This document shows positions 26,805 to 34,189 of a stretch of 34,189 nt of DNA, one piece after another. The translations under genes were made by a program, and so were the position numbers. How positions within the stretch are numbered: position 1 is the stretch's first letter; every line of letters begins with the position of its first letter. This DNA is from Candidatus Kapaibacterium sp. (GTDB taxonomy: Bacteria > Bacteroidota > Ignavibacteria > Kapaibacteriales > UBA4661): the NCBI GenBank assembly GCA_025358765.1, contig JANYIG010000115.1:1-34189 (forward strand), given 5' to 3'. The notes below the pieces were generated by a model. That model did no database searches, was not told where the DNA came from, and saw only the letters and a program-made list of their open reading frames with translations.

Positions 26805-27374
26805 TTACTTCTTCTTCTTACCGTCTTTCGCGGCAGCTTTTTCTACTTCCAATTGGTTGTCAACAGATTTTACGCCGGAAACACGCTTCACAACATTTGT
26901 TGCAACACCCTTCAAACCACCATTTTTCACTTTGCCAGTCAACGTTGTAATGCCGTCTTTTACCGCCACACTAATGCTCGCAGCTTTGAGTGATGGTGTT
27001 TTAGCAAGTTTATCTTTGACGGCATTCGTCAAGCCAGCATCATCAACCTTTGCAGCAACAGTCGGAGCAGCAGCTTTTACCGCATCTTTTGTTTGGGTAG
27101 CAGCAGCAGTACCCGTTGCCTTGGCATCTTTCACAGTTTCTTTTACTGCCTCTTTTGCAACTTCTTTCGTTTGTGTAGCAGCCGCACCCGTTACCTTAGC
27201 ATCTTTTACTGTTTCTTTTGCAGCATCTTTTACAGCTTCTTTCGCCTGCGTAGCAGCAGCGGCTGGGGTGGTTGGTTTTGCTGCAGGTACAGCAGCCGGA
27301 GCAGTTTTCGATTGTGCGGCAGCGGCAACAACGAATGTGAGTGACAGTGCGACTGTCAGAAGAATATTACGCAT
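26805..27374 (-). CDS. Secreted BON-domain protein with LEA-like repeats
   Basis: The 189-residue protein has a signal peptide (cut near AAAAQS, residue 21), an Ala/Pro-rich spacer, and a repeated Ala/Lys/Glu/Thr segment at about 41-104. Two 25-residue copies are built on ATQTKEVAKEAVKETVKDAK; a third is partial. The amphipathic 11-mer-like pattern resembles group 3 LEA proteins. The C-terminal BON domain (about 112-177, AVKDKLAKTPSLKAASISVA, then DGITTLTGKV) is a phospholipid- or stress-linked fold seen in OsmY. A poly-Lys tail ends the protein. GAGG lies six bases before the ATG. A periplasmic envelope-stress role is plausible but unproven. Confidence 0.83.
   Translation of the reverse strand: MRNILLTVALSLTFVVAAAAQSKTAPAAVPAAKPTTPAAAATQAKEAVKDAAKETVKDAKVTGAAATQTKEVAKEAVKETVKDAKATGTAAATQTKDAVKAAAPTVAAKVDDAGLTNAVKDKLAKTPSLKAASISVAVKDGITTLTGKVKNGGLKGVATNVVKRVSGVKSVDNQLEVEKAAAKDGKKKK
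27105..27254 (-). repeat. Tandem 75-bp repeat coding for the LEA-like segment
   Basis: Two imperfect copies of a 75-bp unit (about 27183-27254 and 27105-27179) encode residues 41-64 and 66-90 of the BON protein; a truncated third copy continues to about 27063. The copies differ mainly at third codon positions. Confidence 0.6.
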
Positions 27375-27407
27375 AAAAAACCTCGTAGGTTAATGTAAAA
27401 AATAAAT

Positions 27408-27426
27408 AAACGATACATTATCGTTT
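27408..27426 (-). terminator. Weak hairpin after the SnoaL-like gene
   Basis: AAACGAT (27408-27414) and ATCGTTT (27420-27426) form a perfect seven-pair inverted repeat with a five-base spacer. Read on the minus strand it is followed by a T-rich stretch (ATTTATTTTTT), and it lies 18 bases after the SnoaL-like stop codon. The stem is AT-rich; an operator for the BON gene is an alternative. Confidence 0.4.
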
Positions 27427-27443
27427 CATTTCGGTCATTTCTT

Positions 27444-27905
27444 TTATCGTTCTTTCGATGATGTATGGTCATGGACGATCTTCCAGCCGTTTTGCGTTTT
27501 GCGAAATAGCAAGGTAAACATGCCAGAAGGCTCATCATTGGCTCGTTGGAGTTTCCAGCGTCCAAACACAATGGCGGCATCACCAGGCAGTATCGTCGTT
27601 TCAAGATCGCTGAACATCAGCGTTCCCATAGCAGCTTTGTTTGGATACGACTTTTTATATCGTTCCAGCACATTTTTCCAGCCGCGTTGCACATTACCGC
27701 CGGACGCAAAACGAATGGAATCCGATTGGTCATAGCCTTGCATATACGTTTCAATATCTCCTGCATTCCACGCTTGTACCTGTTTTGTAAGTACCGCAAG
27801 CACCTCTGCTCTTGCGTCGTTCACGTGAGGCATTACATAACAGGGTACAGATACGTTGAATGAGCTAAATGAGACCGCTGCAATAAGCATTATTCGTAAG
27901 AGCAT
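27444..27905 (-). CDS. Secreted SnoaL/DUF4440-like (NTF2-fold) protein
   Basis: I chose the ATG at 27905 because GAAGGA lies four bases upstream and it opens a clean signal peptide (MLLRIMLIAAVSFSSFNVSV). The frame upstream overlaps the SASA gene. The 153-residue protein follows the DUF4440/SnoaL-like pattern: QVQAWNAGDIETYMQGYD (helix with conserved W and D), WKNVLERYKKSYPNK, then strands ending in FTLLFRKTQNGWKIVHDHTS. These cone-shaped folds bind small ligands; the function of secreted members is mostly unknown. It follows the TPR-SASA gene by 25 bases on the same strand and is probably in its operon. Confidence 0.78.
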   Translation of the reverse strand: MLLRIMLIAAVSFSSFNVSVPCYVMPHVNDARAEVLAVLTKQVQAWNAGDIETYMQGYDQSDSIRFASGGNVQRGWKNVLERYKKSYPNKAAMGTLMFSDLETTILPGDAAIVFGRWKLQRANDEPSGMFTLLFRKTQNGWKIVHDHTSSKER

Positions 27906-27930
27906 AGATTCCTTCTCGTAGTTTAATGAG

Positions 27931-29973
27931 TTATGGTTGGTTTTGAACAGGGATACTAAAAAACGATAGGACACCAACTCCGCGTTTATTGATGAGCCAC
28001 GGACCGCGATACGAAACCCGCGTGCTATGATAGAATTTATCGGGTAAATAACCCACTGACACAATATTTATAGGCTGTTTCAGCCGCAAAAAAACGATAT
28101 TACCCTGTGTTCGCACACCGCTGAACACGTGCGGCATTGGAGCGATTTTCCCTCGCTCCGACACCTCTGCGAAAAAATACTCATGCAACGGCTGTGCGAC
28201 ATTAGCGACAACAACATCAGCGGTCGTCACAATTTCGCTGTTCCGTGGGGAAAACACAAGCGCAATTTCTGTTTTCTCCTTGCTTGTGTAATATGCTTTG
28301 CGAATCGTTGGCGAAGAAATATTGCTCGTGTCCGTCGAACCGTAAAAATCACGGGCTATCAAGCGAAATATTTGTTGTCCCAGTGCGATGTAGCCGCTAT
28401 CCGCATAGTGACAACCATCGTGAAACGGCACCCCCACCGTTGAAAATACCTCTACGCCTTTGAGCGAATCTTGCAATCGGCGCTGAATCTCGCGGAGCAT
28501 GATGTGAGGGAATTCATTGCAGTTGGAAGGGCGAATCTGTGCGGCATACACGCGCCGAAGGTTCGGATAATCGCGTTCCCACGCCTTGTACAACCGTTCA
28601 AAATCGTTGTAATAGCCGCGAGCATCGTTCGACTCGCCTTGATACCACACAATCGCTTTCACAGCACTTTGCAAACCAGCCGACTTCGTGCGATAGAGCG
28701 TTCGCCCATACAAATTTGATTGCCAGAGATGGTCTTCATGCGGAAGATGGTCTTGTATAGGCGTTGCTCCAATAGCGGATTTGACAATGCAGACGGGAAC
28801 GCGATAGGTTTGCACTATCAAGCGCTGTAATTCTCCTGCCAAACCGCCCACATGCTCCTCTTGATCAATAGTAGTAGCCGTAACAGTATTCGTGGCGGAA
28901 GAACGCTGCCAAATAATATTATCTCGTTGCAATGAGATGGTACGCAAAAACTGATCATCGGGCGAAGCGGGAACACCCCCAACCACCGCATTCGACTGTC
29001 CGGCAACCATCAACACATCCCCGCAAACGATGCTATCCCGCACAGCAATTACCGTATCTTTCGTCGCAGCTGTAAGCCCAACCTGCACCCCGTATTCGCT
29101 CAATTCCGCATGGAGTATTGGTCGGAGATGAAATGTTGCTATGCCCGCCTTATATTGCAACTGCTGTGATAGTCGTTGAATGCACGTGCCGTTTTTGAAC
29201 AATCGAACGTACGCAGAATCATACCCTCTCAACGAAATACTTCCCGACAAACTCATTTGTGCGCTGTCGTTAGCTCCACGCGGGTACAGTTGCCGCTCCG
29301 CCGGAAATAATTCGTCAAGTACAACAGGAATCACCGAGCGACATGATGCCCGAAGTGTTTCAAACAAGACAACATCTACCATACCCTTTCGGCGAGCCAT
29401 TTCGCATTCTTCGCACCCCTCTTTTACGGCTCCCGATTGAATTCTGGCTATCGCACGATATAGGTGCAAAGAGGCATACCTCAGAGGTTCGTTGTCCAAC
29501 AATGTCGTGAAATTGGGAATCGCTTGTGCATATCGTTTTGCCGCAATATGCATCAACCCCGAAAATAGTGCTATATCGGTTTCAAGGTGTTTAAAAGTAG
29601 AAAGCTGCTGTGGATATAGTTTGACGAGCAATGGTTGAAGCTGGAATGCTTTCGTAAAATCAAGAATAGCTTCTTGATAACTGTCAACTTTGCTATATGC
29701 TATACCTCGACGAAAATACGCCTCTGCGTGGTTAGGCGCTATATCAATCACTTCTGTGTAATGGATAATAGAGCTTTTGTAATCGCGCTTCAAATCGTAA
29801 TCCATCACGGCTTGGCTCCAAACACGCTCCATTGGCGAAGATTCTCTGGATTGTGCCATCAAACGCGCATTATTGGTGGCGCATACCATACAAGCCCCAA
29901 GAACACAAGATGCTACCGCACGACAAGTCAAGATTCTTAGTATGAGTGATAGGTCGGTTGAATACAATTTCAT
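27931..29973 (-). CDS. Secreted TPR protein with C-terminal SASA domain (second copy)
   Basis: The 680-residue protein is a paralogue of the one at 10134-12683 with a shorter TPR part. An N-terminal hydrophobic segment (about 10-32) precedes three or four TPR units (about 48-200; the clearest is DYKSSIIHYTEVIDIAPNHA). A beta-rich linker (about 225-315) leads to the SASA domain with GQSN (Ser327), WYQGES (443-448) and HDGCH (518-522). The sequence leading to the catalytic Ser, AVRDSIVCGDVLMVAGQSN, is almost the same in both copies. An O-acetylesterase role on an envelope or environmental glycan is likely by family. No acyltransferase lies beside this copy; its neighbours are a NAGPA-type glycosidase gene upstream and the SnoaL-like gene downstream. 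Confidence 0.84.
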   Translation of the reverse strand: MKLYSTDLSLILRILTCRAVASCVLGACMVCATNNARLMAQSRESSPMERVWSQAVMDYDLKRDYKSSIIHYTEVIDIAPNHAEAYFRRGIAYSKVDSYQEAILDFTKAFQLQPLLVKLYPQQLSTFKHLETDIALFSGLMHIAAKRYAQAIPNFTTLLDNEPLRYASLHLYRAIARIQSGAVKEGCEECEMARRKGMVDVVLFETLRASCRSVIPVVLDELFPAERQLYPRGANDSAQMSLSGSISLRGYDSAYVRLFKNGTCIQRLSQQLQYKAGIATFHLRPILHAELSEYGVQVGLTAATKDTVIAVRDSIVCGDVLMVAGQSNAVVGGVPASPDDQFLRTISLQRDNIIWQRSSATNTVTATTIDQEEHVGGLAGELQRLIVQTYRVPVCIVKSAIGATPIQDHLPHEDHLWQSNLYGRTLYRTKSAGLQSAVKAIVWYQGESNDARGYYNDFERLYKAWERDYPNLRRVYAAQIRPSNCNEFPHIMLREIQRRLQDSLKGVEVFSTVGVPFHDGCHYADSGYIALGQQIFRLIARDFYGSTDTSNISSPTIRKAYYTSKEKTEIALVFSPRNSEIVTTADVVVANVAQPLHEYFFAEVSERGKIAPMPHVFSGVRTQGNIVFLRLKQPINIVSVGYLPDKFYHSTRVSYRGPWLINKRGVGVLSFFSIPVQNQP

Positions 29974-30026
29974 AGTATATACTCAATCAATAGCTCAGAC
30001 ACTGTTGGTTTCTTTGCATTCAAGGA

Positions 30027-31418
30027 TTATTGATTAAAATTTGTCCGGCTGAGTTTTTTCTCCAACCGCGGTTTATCTTGCAATAGTGGTTTTGGAGGGA
30101 CGTACATCACACCCAATCCGAGAGAGATTTTGCGCCCGCTTTCGGCGGCGCTGCTCAGAGTACCTGTGCTATCGCTGACGACCATTGTCGTAGAGCCGCC
30201 GCCATCGAGATTCATTGCCTCGTGTGCCCCAATCATTTTCATGCAGTCTGCAAGTTCGTTCAGCGTCGCTGAGTTCATCCCCCGCCCCGCTCCTTCCACA
30301 ACCACAAAATAGAGCATATTGCCGCTTGCATCGGTGCCAATAGCGGTGCGTCGCAGACGATTCTTGATAAATCGCCTACTGATTGTGCCTTCTGCTGCGG
30401 CTTCGTGTGATGCAATGCCGTTTCGTACAAGGCGCGGCGTACCGGAGACAGCATTGATGAACGGAATCGAGTTTTGTGTATTCGTCGTAAAGCGCACGGT
30501 CAGTTTATCACCTGCTTTCGGAAGATGATTGAGTGGGGTGGCGGGTGGAAACGAGAGGACAAAGCCGTTCGCAGGAATGTTTGCCAGTCCTGTATCCACC
30601 GAGAGCACCTTGCAGGACGTTTCTTCGTTGACGGCGGGTGGTTTGGTGTAAACGATAACGGCTTTTGTGAGAGGCAATTCAAGATTGTTAGTGCGTTTGC
30701 GTTCGTTCACAGCGCGTTTAATGGCTTCGCGGCTCAGAGGTGCTTCCGTGTCGTCATTCACGGGTTGATTTGCAAGGAGTTCTTTTTCCAACTCCTCGGC
30801 AGAAAGCGATTGGCTGTATGGCACGGTAGCACCGGTAAAATGATTGTAAATGACAAGCTCGGAAGCATTGTGGCGACGATTCACTGATTGAACATCCATC
30901 CACGCGCCGCTTTTAACGCGAACTGCACCCGATAGCGTAAAACGGTCAATAACCATGCGGTGTTGGCGATCGAAAAAGCAACTCGACCATTGCTTGTATG
31001 CCGACATTTGCACAACCTCGCCGTTAATTACCGTCGGACCAATCGGCGCATTTTGGTAACTGCTCCAAAAATTCGCGTTGATAATGCCTTTAAGCGCTTT
31101 TGGCATCACTGAATCCACCCGCGCTGCAATATCCGTAAGGCGCTCCAAACCATCTATACGTTCTTGTGCTTTTATAACATGAATAGCGACGGTTGGCGTT
31201 GTGCGGTCAATCGAGAGGACGTGCATTGAATGATTGCCCGCGCGGGTGAGTAAATGGCGATACGTTACACCCGGCATTAGTTCACGATTTTGCAATGTTT
31301 GGAACAGTTCAGACGAAGCATTTATTGGCTTTTGAGCAAATGTTCGTTGCGGCACACTTCCGCCAAAGCACACAATGAGCAACAAGAGCAAGCCCAGATG
31401 AATAATAGTTCGCCGCAT
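30027..31418 (-). CDS. Phosphodiester glycosidase (NAGPA) family protein
   Basis: The protein carries the hallmark of the NAGPA family, named after the uncovering enzyme that removes GlcNAc from a phosphodiester-linked sugar. I take the ATG at 31418, with GGAAGG about seven bases upstream, over an in-frame GTG at 31433. The 463 residues start with a signal peptide (cut near TFAQ, residue 29). GIINANFWSS (111-120) and NLDGGGSTTMV (403-413) are the two conserved active-site blocks. Between them lies a 150-residue segment (about 170-320) rich in K/E and beta strands that I do not recognise. Bacterial members are thought to act on glycosyl-phosphodiesters of envelope glycans; the substrate here is unknown. 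A membrane-protein gene lies 35 bases upstream. Confidence 0.82.
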   Translation of the reverse strand: MRRTIIHLGLLLLLIVCFGGSVPQRTFAQKPINASSELFQTLQNRELMPGVTYRHLLTRAGNHSMHVLSIDRTTPTVAIHVIKAQERIDGLERLTDIAARVDSVMPKALKGIINANFWSSYQNAPIGPTVINGEVVQMSAYKQWSSCFFDRQHRMVIDRFTLSGAVRVKSGAWMDVQSVNRRHNASELVIYNHFTGATVPYSQSLSAEELEKELLANQPVNDDTEAPLSREAIKRAVNERKRTNNLELPLTKAVIVYTKPPAVNEETSCKVLSVDTGLANIPANGFVLSFPPATPLNHLPKAGDKLTVRFTTNTQNSIPFINAVSGTPRLVRNGIASHEAAAEGTISRRFIKNRLRRTAIGTDASGNMLYFVVVEGAGRGMNSATLNELADCMKMIGAHEAMNLDGGGSTTMVVSDSTGTLSSAAESGRKISLGLGVMYVPPKPLLQDKPRLEKKLSRTNFNQ

Positions 31419-31453
31419 AACGACACCTTCCACGTGATAATGTTTACGGTGAC

Positions 31454-32074
31454 TTATTGACCCTCGGAAGAATCTGATGATGGAGATGAAGTTTCGTCTG
31501 TAGATTGCCTATTCGCGGATGTTTTTTTTACTGCTTTTTTGGGTGAAGGTTCCAATAGCCGCCCGAAACCAAATACATGCCGCAAATACGGAATGTTGTA
31601 CGGAAAGATAATGGAGCGGTTCAGATTCGCAATATAATTTATCTGCTCTTCCGTTGTCAGCACAAAAAGCAACCGTTGTTGCCAGCGTAATTCCCCCGAA
31701 AGTGAACCGAGAAAGTACATGAGTACAATCACCGCCAAATGTGCCATAAAACCCATGCGCGGCAGCGCAAGAAATTGAGCTGTGATGCCAGCAGTAAGGA
31801 TAAAAAACATCAGCCCGAAGGACTCAATTGTATCACCCCAAAGGCGCTTTGTACTGTGTTCGCCTAACGTGCGACGTTGCTCGCGTGCGAACGCAAGGCT
31901 CCACGCTGTGCCAAAGGCACTCACCGAAAACCCCACTGCAAATACAGGATTGGTTTCGCTCGCCAATCCAACCGTAATAATCACTTGCAGCCCAATCAGC
32001 ACGGCGTATTCCACAAGACGCTGTTTACGTTTGCGCTTGAATGCCGCGTAGGCTATAGCGAGGTCTTCGGTCAT
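31454..32074 (-). CDS. Membrane protein of unknown function
   Basis: I do not recognise this family. The 206-residue protein has a basic N-terminal helix (FKRKRKQRLVEY), then four or five hydrophobic segments at about 21-38, 43-62, 84-103 and 110-125. A soluble part (from RWQQRLLFVLTTEEQINYIA) follows, with a low-complexity Lys/Ser tail. The gene reads in the same direction as the NAGPA gene and ends 35 bases before it, so they are probably co-transcribed. A structural or scaffolding role in the membrane is a guess only. Confidence 0.65.
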   Translation of the reverse strand: MTEDLAIAYAAFKRKRKQRLVEYAVLIGLQVIITVGLASETNPVFAVGFSVSAFGTAWSLAFAREQRRTLGEHSTKRLWGDTIESFGLMFFILTAGITAQFLALPRMGFMAHLAVIVLMYFLGSLSGELRWQQRLLFVLTTEEQINYIANLNRSIIFPYNIPYLRHVFGFGRLLEPSPKKAVKKTSANRQSTDETSSPSSDSSEGQ

Positions 32075-32132
32075 GGATTAACGATTGTGGTATGATGTGA
32101 AGTTCTTCGATGTTTTTTGTAATTGCTCAAAT

Positions 32133-32160
32133 CGCCCCAAAGCAAGGGGCGTTCTTTTTG
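32133..32160 (+). terminator. Hairpin with T-tract between the chemoreceptor and membrane-protein genes
   Basis: CGCCCC (32133-32138) pairs with GGGGCG (32146-32151) over a seven-base loop and is followed by TTCTTTTT on the plus strand. Both flanking genes read on the minus strand, and the chemoreceptor stop codon lies 25 bases away. The hairpin may serve the chemoreceptor even though the T-tract is on the other strand. Confidence 0.4.
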
Positions 32161-32175
32161 CGGCTTTTTCTGCTT

Positions 32176-34038
32176 TTACGATAACCGATGTCGCACTTGT
32201 GCTTTGTTTGTATGCGGTAACGATTGTCCATTGACCACAAAATAACCAATGAGTTTGTGCAGATTTGCCGCCAACTCTTTCAGCACGTCCGTTGATGTTG
32301 CGATTTCTTCCGTATTGACCGCCATATTTTCACTCAATGTACTCATCTCGTGAATCGTGTGGGCTATTTCTTGTTCGGTTTGCGCCTGCTGTTGATTCAC
32401 TTCTGCAACATGGGCAATGATTTTTGCTACTTTTGCCGTATGCTCAATAATTTCACGGAGAGCATTGTCAGCCTTTACTGCCAGCACTCGTCCTTTTTCT
32501 ACCTGCTCCGTCCCAATATTCATAGCTTCCATAGCAGTTTTTGTATCACGCTGCACCTGTCCTATCATCGTGGTGATTTCTTTTGTTGCTTTTGTGGTGC
32601 GTTCGGCAAGTTTTCGCACTTCATCGGCGACAACAGCAAACCCTCGCCCTTGCTCTCCTGCTCGCGCAGCCTCGATAGCGGCGTTTAGAGCCAGTAAATT
32701 TGTTTGGTCGGCAATTTCATGGATCACTTGAACAATTTCGCCGATTTGATCACTGTTGCGCTCAAGCACCTGAATTGTACTTGCTGATTGCTTTACCACA
32801 TCTGCCGTTTTTTTCATTTCTTCGATGGTTTCGCGCACAATGTTTCCACTCTCGACTGCGCTTTCTCCCGCTTTTTTAGCCACCTCTGCTGCATCCAATA
32901 CCAATTGGCTATTGTGCAGAATATTCTCCGTGTTCAATTGTACCGTGCGTTCAACTTCGGACATCTGAGCTTGTTGCTCGTGTGTGCCAGTCGCAATAGT
33001 CATTGCCTGCTCCGAAATACCAGCGCTGGCTTGATTCGTAGATTCTGCCGCTTGGCGAATTGTGACTACAAGGTTCAGAAGATTTTCTACTACTTGGTTA
33101 AATCCGCCGAATAATCTGCCAATATCATCATGGCTGTGCGTTTCGAGGCGTACATGCAGATTACCTTTGGCAAACTGCTCCATTGCTGTTAGCATCGTTT
33201 CTACACTTTCCGCCAAATAGTGTCTTTCAAATTCCGATTGCTCAACAGCTACTTTTACTTTCTCTTCAACGCTCCGCTTTTCCGTCTGTAACTCGGCTAT
33301 GCCCTGCCGAATACGCTCCAACATAATATGCAAAGAATCAGCAAGACTTCCCACCTCGTCATTTCTTCTCGTTGCCACACTGATTTCCGCATCGAAATTC
33401 CCGTTTGCAACATCTTCCGCAGTGCGCTGTAGTGCTCGCAAAGGACGAACTATACGCCGTGCGACGCGTAATGCCACAAACAAACTTACCCCTACGCACC
33501 CAAGTGCGACAAGGATGGCTATGGTTCCATAAATGCTAGCTCGACGCTCTTTTGCTGGAACAACCTGCTCAATTAAATCTTCTAAACGATGCGAGGCATC
33601 GCTAAGTTTTAGTGTTTCATCATTAATAGCAGCATATAGAGTGACAACATCATCAAAGCGACGTGCATAGTCTTCGGCAAGCACAACAATGCTGCCACGC
33701 GCTTCGTCTGGGAATGCTGCGGTTGCAAGTTCTTGCTTCAACCGTTCATAAAGTGTATGGAACTGGACAACATGCCCATCCTTGCTAAGATCCGTCTCTG
33801 CTGAAGTTACCTGTCTATTGCGAACGGTTTTTTCCTGTGTGAGTACAAATTCCCGCTCATTTTTTTGCATCCGCAAAACCAGAACTTCTATTTTATCGCT
33901 ATGATAGTTTTCGATGGCAGTTTGCAGAGATTGTGCTGAGGTTTTGAGTGTTTGCTCTTTTCCGGCACTGCCATCCACGCCGTATTCACGAATACGTTGG
34001 ACAAGATTTTTAAATGCAACATGATAATAAGCATTCAT
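32176..34038 (-). CDS. Methyl-accepting chemotaxis protein, probably 5'-truncated
   Basis: Chemoreceptors pass ligand signals to CheA/CheW; neither gene is in the window. The visible 620 residues hold a helical periplasmic sensor region (1-165, similar in layout to HBM domains), one membrane helix (168-190), a HAMP domain (191-245), a second HAMP-like unit (278-326), and the signalling hairpin. The hairpin tip [20 protein letters not shown] lies at 441-460 and [20 protein letters not shown] at 461-480. Chemoreceptors of this layout normally start with a first membrane helix, which is absent. The first visible residues already look like the middle of a sensor helix, and a probable insertion sequence begins within 100 bases. 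No good ribosome binding site precedes the ATG. The gene may therefore be a disrupted pseudogene. Confidence 0.82.
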   Translation of the reverse strand: MNAYYHVAFKNLVQRIREYGVDGSAGKEQTLKTSAQSLQTAIENYHSDKIEVLVLRMQKNEREFVLTQEKTVRNRQVTSAETDLSKDGHVVQFHTLYERLKQELATAAFPDEARGSIVVLAEDYARRFDDVVTLYAAINDETLKLSDASHRLEDLIEQVVPAKERRASIYGTIAILVALGCVGVSLFVALRVARRIVRPLRALQRTAEDVANGNFDAEISVATRRNDEVGSLADSLHIMLERIRQGIAELQTEKRSVEEKVKVAVEQSEFERHYLAESVETMLTAMEQFAKGNLHVRLETHSHDDIGRLFGGFNQVVENLLNLVVTIRQAAESTNQASAGISEQAMTIATGTHEQQAQMSEVERTVQLNTENILHNSQLVLDAAEVAKKAGESAVESGNIVRETIEEMKKTADVVKQSASTIQVLERNSDQIGEIVQVIHEIADQTNLLALNAAIEAARAGEQGRGFAVVADEVRKLAERTTKATKEITTMIGQVQRDTKTAMEAMNIGTEQVEKGRVLAVKADNALREIIEHTAKVAKIIAHVAEVNQQQAQTEQEIAHTIHEMSTLSENMAVNTEEIATSTDVLKELAANLHKLIGYFVVNGQSLPHTNKAQVRHRLS

Positions 34039-34072
34039 CGCCTCTATAATAACGTGAGTTCGACATAAGAAG

Positions 34073-34136
34073 AAGGCTCTGAAAAAAGCGTAAATTGAGC
34101 TATCACAACCATTTACTCATTTTTTCGGAGAGCCTT
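34073..34136 (+). promoter_or_regulatory. Hairpin covering the transposase ribosome binding site
   Basis: AAGGCTCTGAAAAAA (34073-34087) pairs with TTTTTTCGGAGAGCCTT (34120-34136), with a two-base bulge. GGAGAG in the right arm (34127-34132) is the only Shine-Dalgarno for the ATG at 34139. A transcript entering from outside would fold and hide this site, as known for RBS-sequestering hairpins of IS10 and IS50. Confidence 0.5.
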
Positions 34137-34138
34137 CC

Positions 34139-34189
34139 ATGGATATTACAACAATATTTTGCCAGATTGATGATTTCTGCCATGACTTC
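34139..34189 (+). mobile_element. Start of a probable IS982-family transposase (partial, cut by the window edge)
   Basis: The last 51 bases encode MDITTIFCQIDDFCHDF from an ATG preceded by GGAGAG. IS982-family transposases typically start in this way, with a short hydrophobic piece and a Cys-x3-Asp-Asp-Phe-Cys pattern, and are about 290-310 residues long. Only 17 residues are visible, so the family is a pattern match and not certain. The left end of the element must lie between about 34039 and 34138, but I cannot place its terminal repeat without the right end. Confidence 0.55.

Noticed and set aside
26857-27393. Plus-strand open frame of 178 codons opposite the BON gene
   Set aside because: It mirrors the low-complexity Ala/Lys repeats; the minus-strand frame has a signal peptide, a BON domain and a ribosome binding site.
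27906-28064. N-terminal extension of the SnoaL-like protein up to 28064
   Set aside because: It overlaps the 3' part of the TPR-SASA gene and precedes a clean signal peptide with its own ribosome binding site at 27905.
1-34189. Prophage, defence island, toxin-antitoxin or secretion-system cluster
   Set aside because: No phage structural, nuclease, toxin, antitoxin or secretion genes were found; the genes are housekeeping, envelope and signalling types.

Overview
The window looks like a chromosomal segment of a Gram-negative bacterium of the FCB group (Bacteroidota/Chlorobiota, possibly an Ignavibacteria- or Kapabacteria-like lineage). The pointers are a TonB-dependent receptor with an N-terminal carboxypeptidase-regulatory-like domain, a menaquinone-type sdhCAB operon with a single b558-type membrane anchor, two beta-propeller sensor kinases of the kind common in Bacteroidota, a candidate promoter with the TAnnTTTG -7 box, and many genes without a clear Shine-Dalgarno. 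The exact lineage cannot be fixed from the sequence alone. I see no rRNA, tRNA, CRISPR array or prophage.

Layout. 1-1183 (-): N-terminal part of a TonB-dependent receptor, cut by the window edge. 1430-2089 (+): plsY. 2240-2382: a degenerate palindromic repeat element just upstream of sdhC. 2424-5885 (+): sdhC-sdhA-sdhB, closed by a strong terminator. 5984-8646 (-): a NamZ-type (DUF1343) exo-N-acetylmuramidase, then a LysM/coiled-coil protein and a coiled-coil lipoprotein. 8937-17732 (+): an acyltransferase-3 protein, a TPR + sialate-O-acetylesterase-like (SASA) protein, a DUF3995 membrane protein, an NAD(P)-binding SDR protein, recG, and a second acyltransferase-3 protein. 17743-26633 (-): two large propeller sensor kinases, then a DUF1611/DgcN-like protein and an enolase-superfamily epimerase/racemase that overlap by four bases. 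26805-32074 (-): a BON protein with LEA-like repeats, a SnoaL/DUF4440-like secreted protein, a second TPR-SASA protein, a phosphodiester glycosidase-like (NAGPA) protein and a membrane protein. 32176-34038 (-): a chemoreceptor that appears to have lost its N-terminus. 34139-34189 (+): the first codons of a probable IS982-family transposase.

How the genes may work together. The region is rich in envelope-glycan functions. NamZ removes MurNAc from peptidoglycan fragments. The DgcN-like/epimerase pair fits D-glutamate or L-Ala-D-Glu recovery. Two membrane O-acyltransferases and two secreted SASA esterases could add and remove O-acyl groups on a surface glycan; one acyltransferase and one esterase are adjacent and probably co-transcribed. 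Two sensor kinases without receiver or DNA-binding domains lie directly upstream of the D-glutamate-type genes. That these form one glycan-turnover circuit is inference from gene order and family knowledge.

The most interesting non-coding structures are the palindromic element before sdhC, a repeat-derived insertion inside RecG, a long inverted repeat at 26732-26788, and a hairpin at 34073-34136 whose right arm covers the transposase ribosome binding site.
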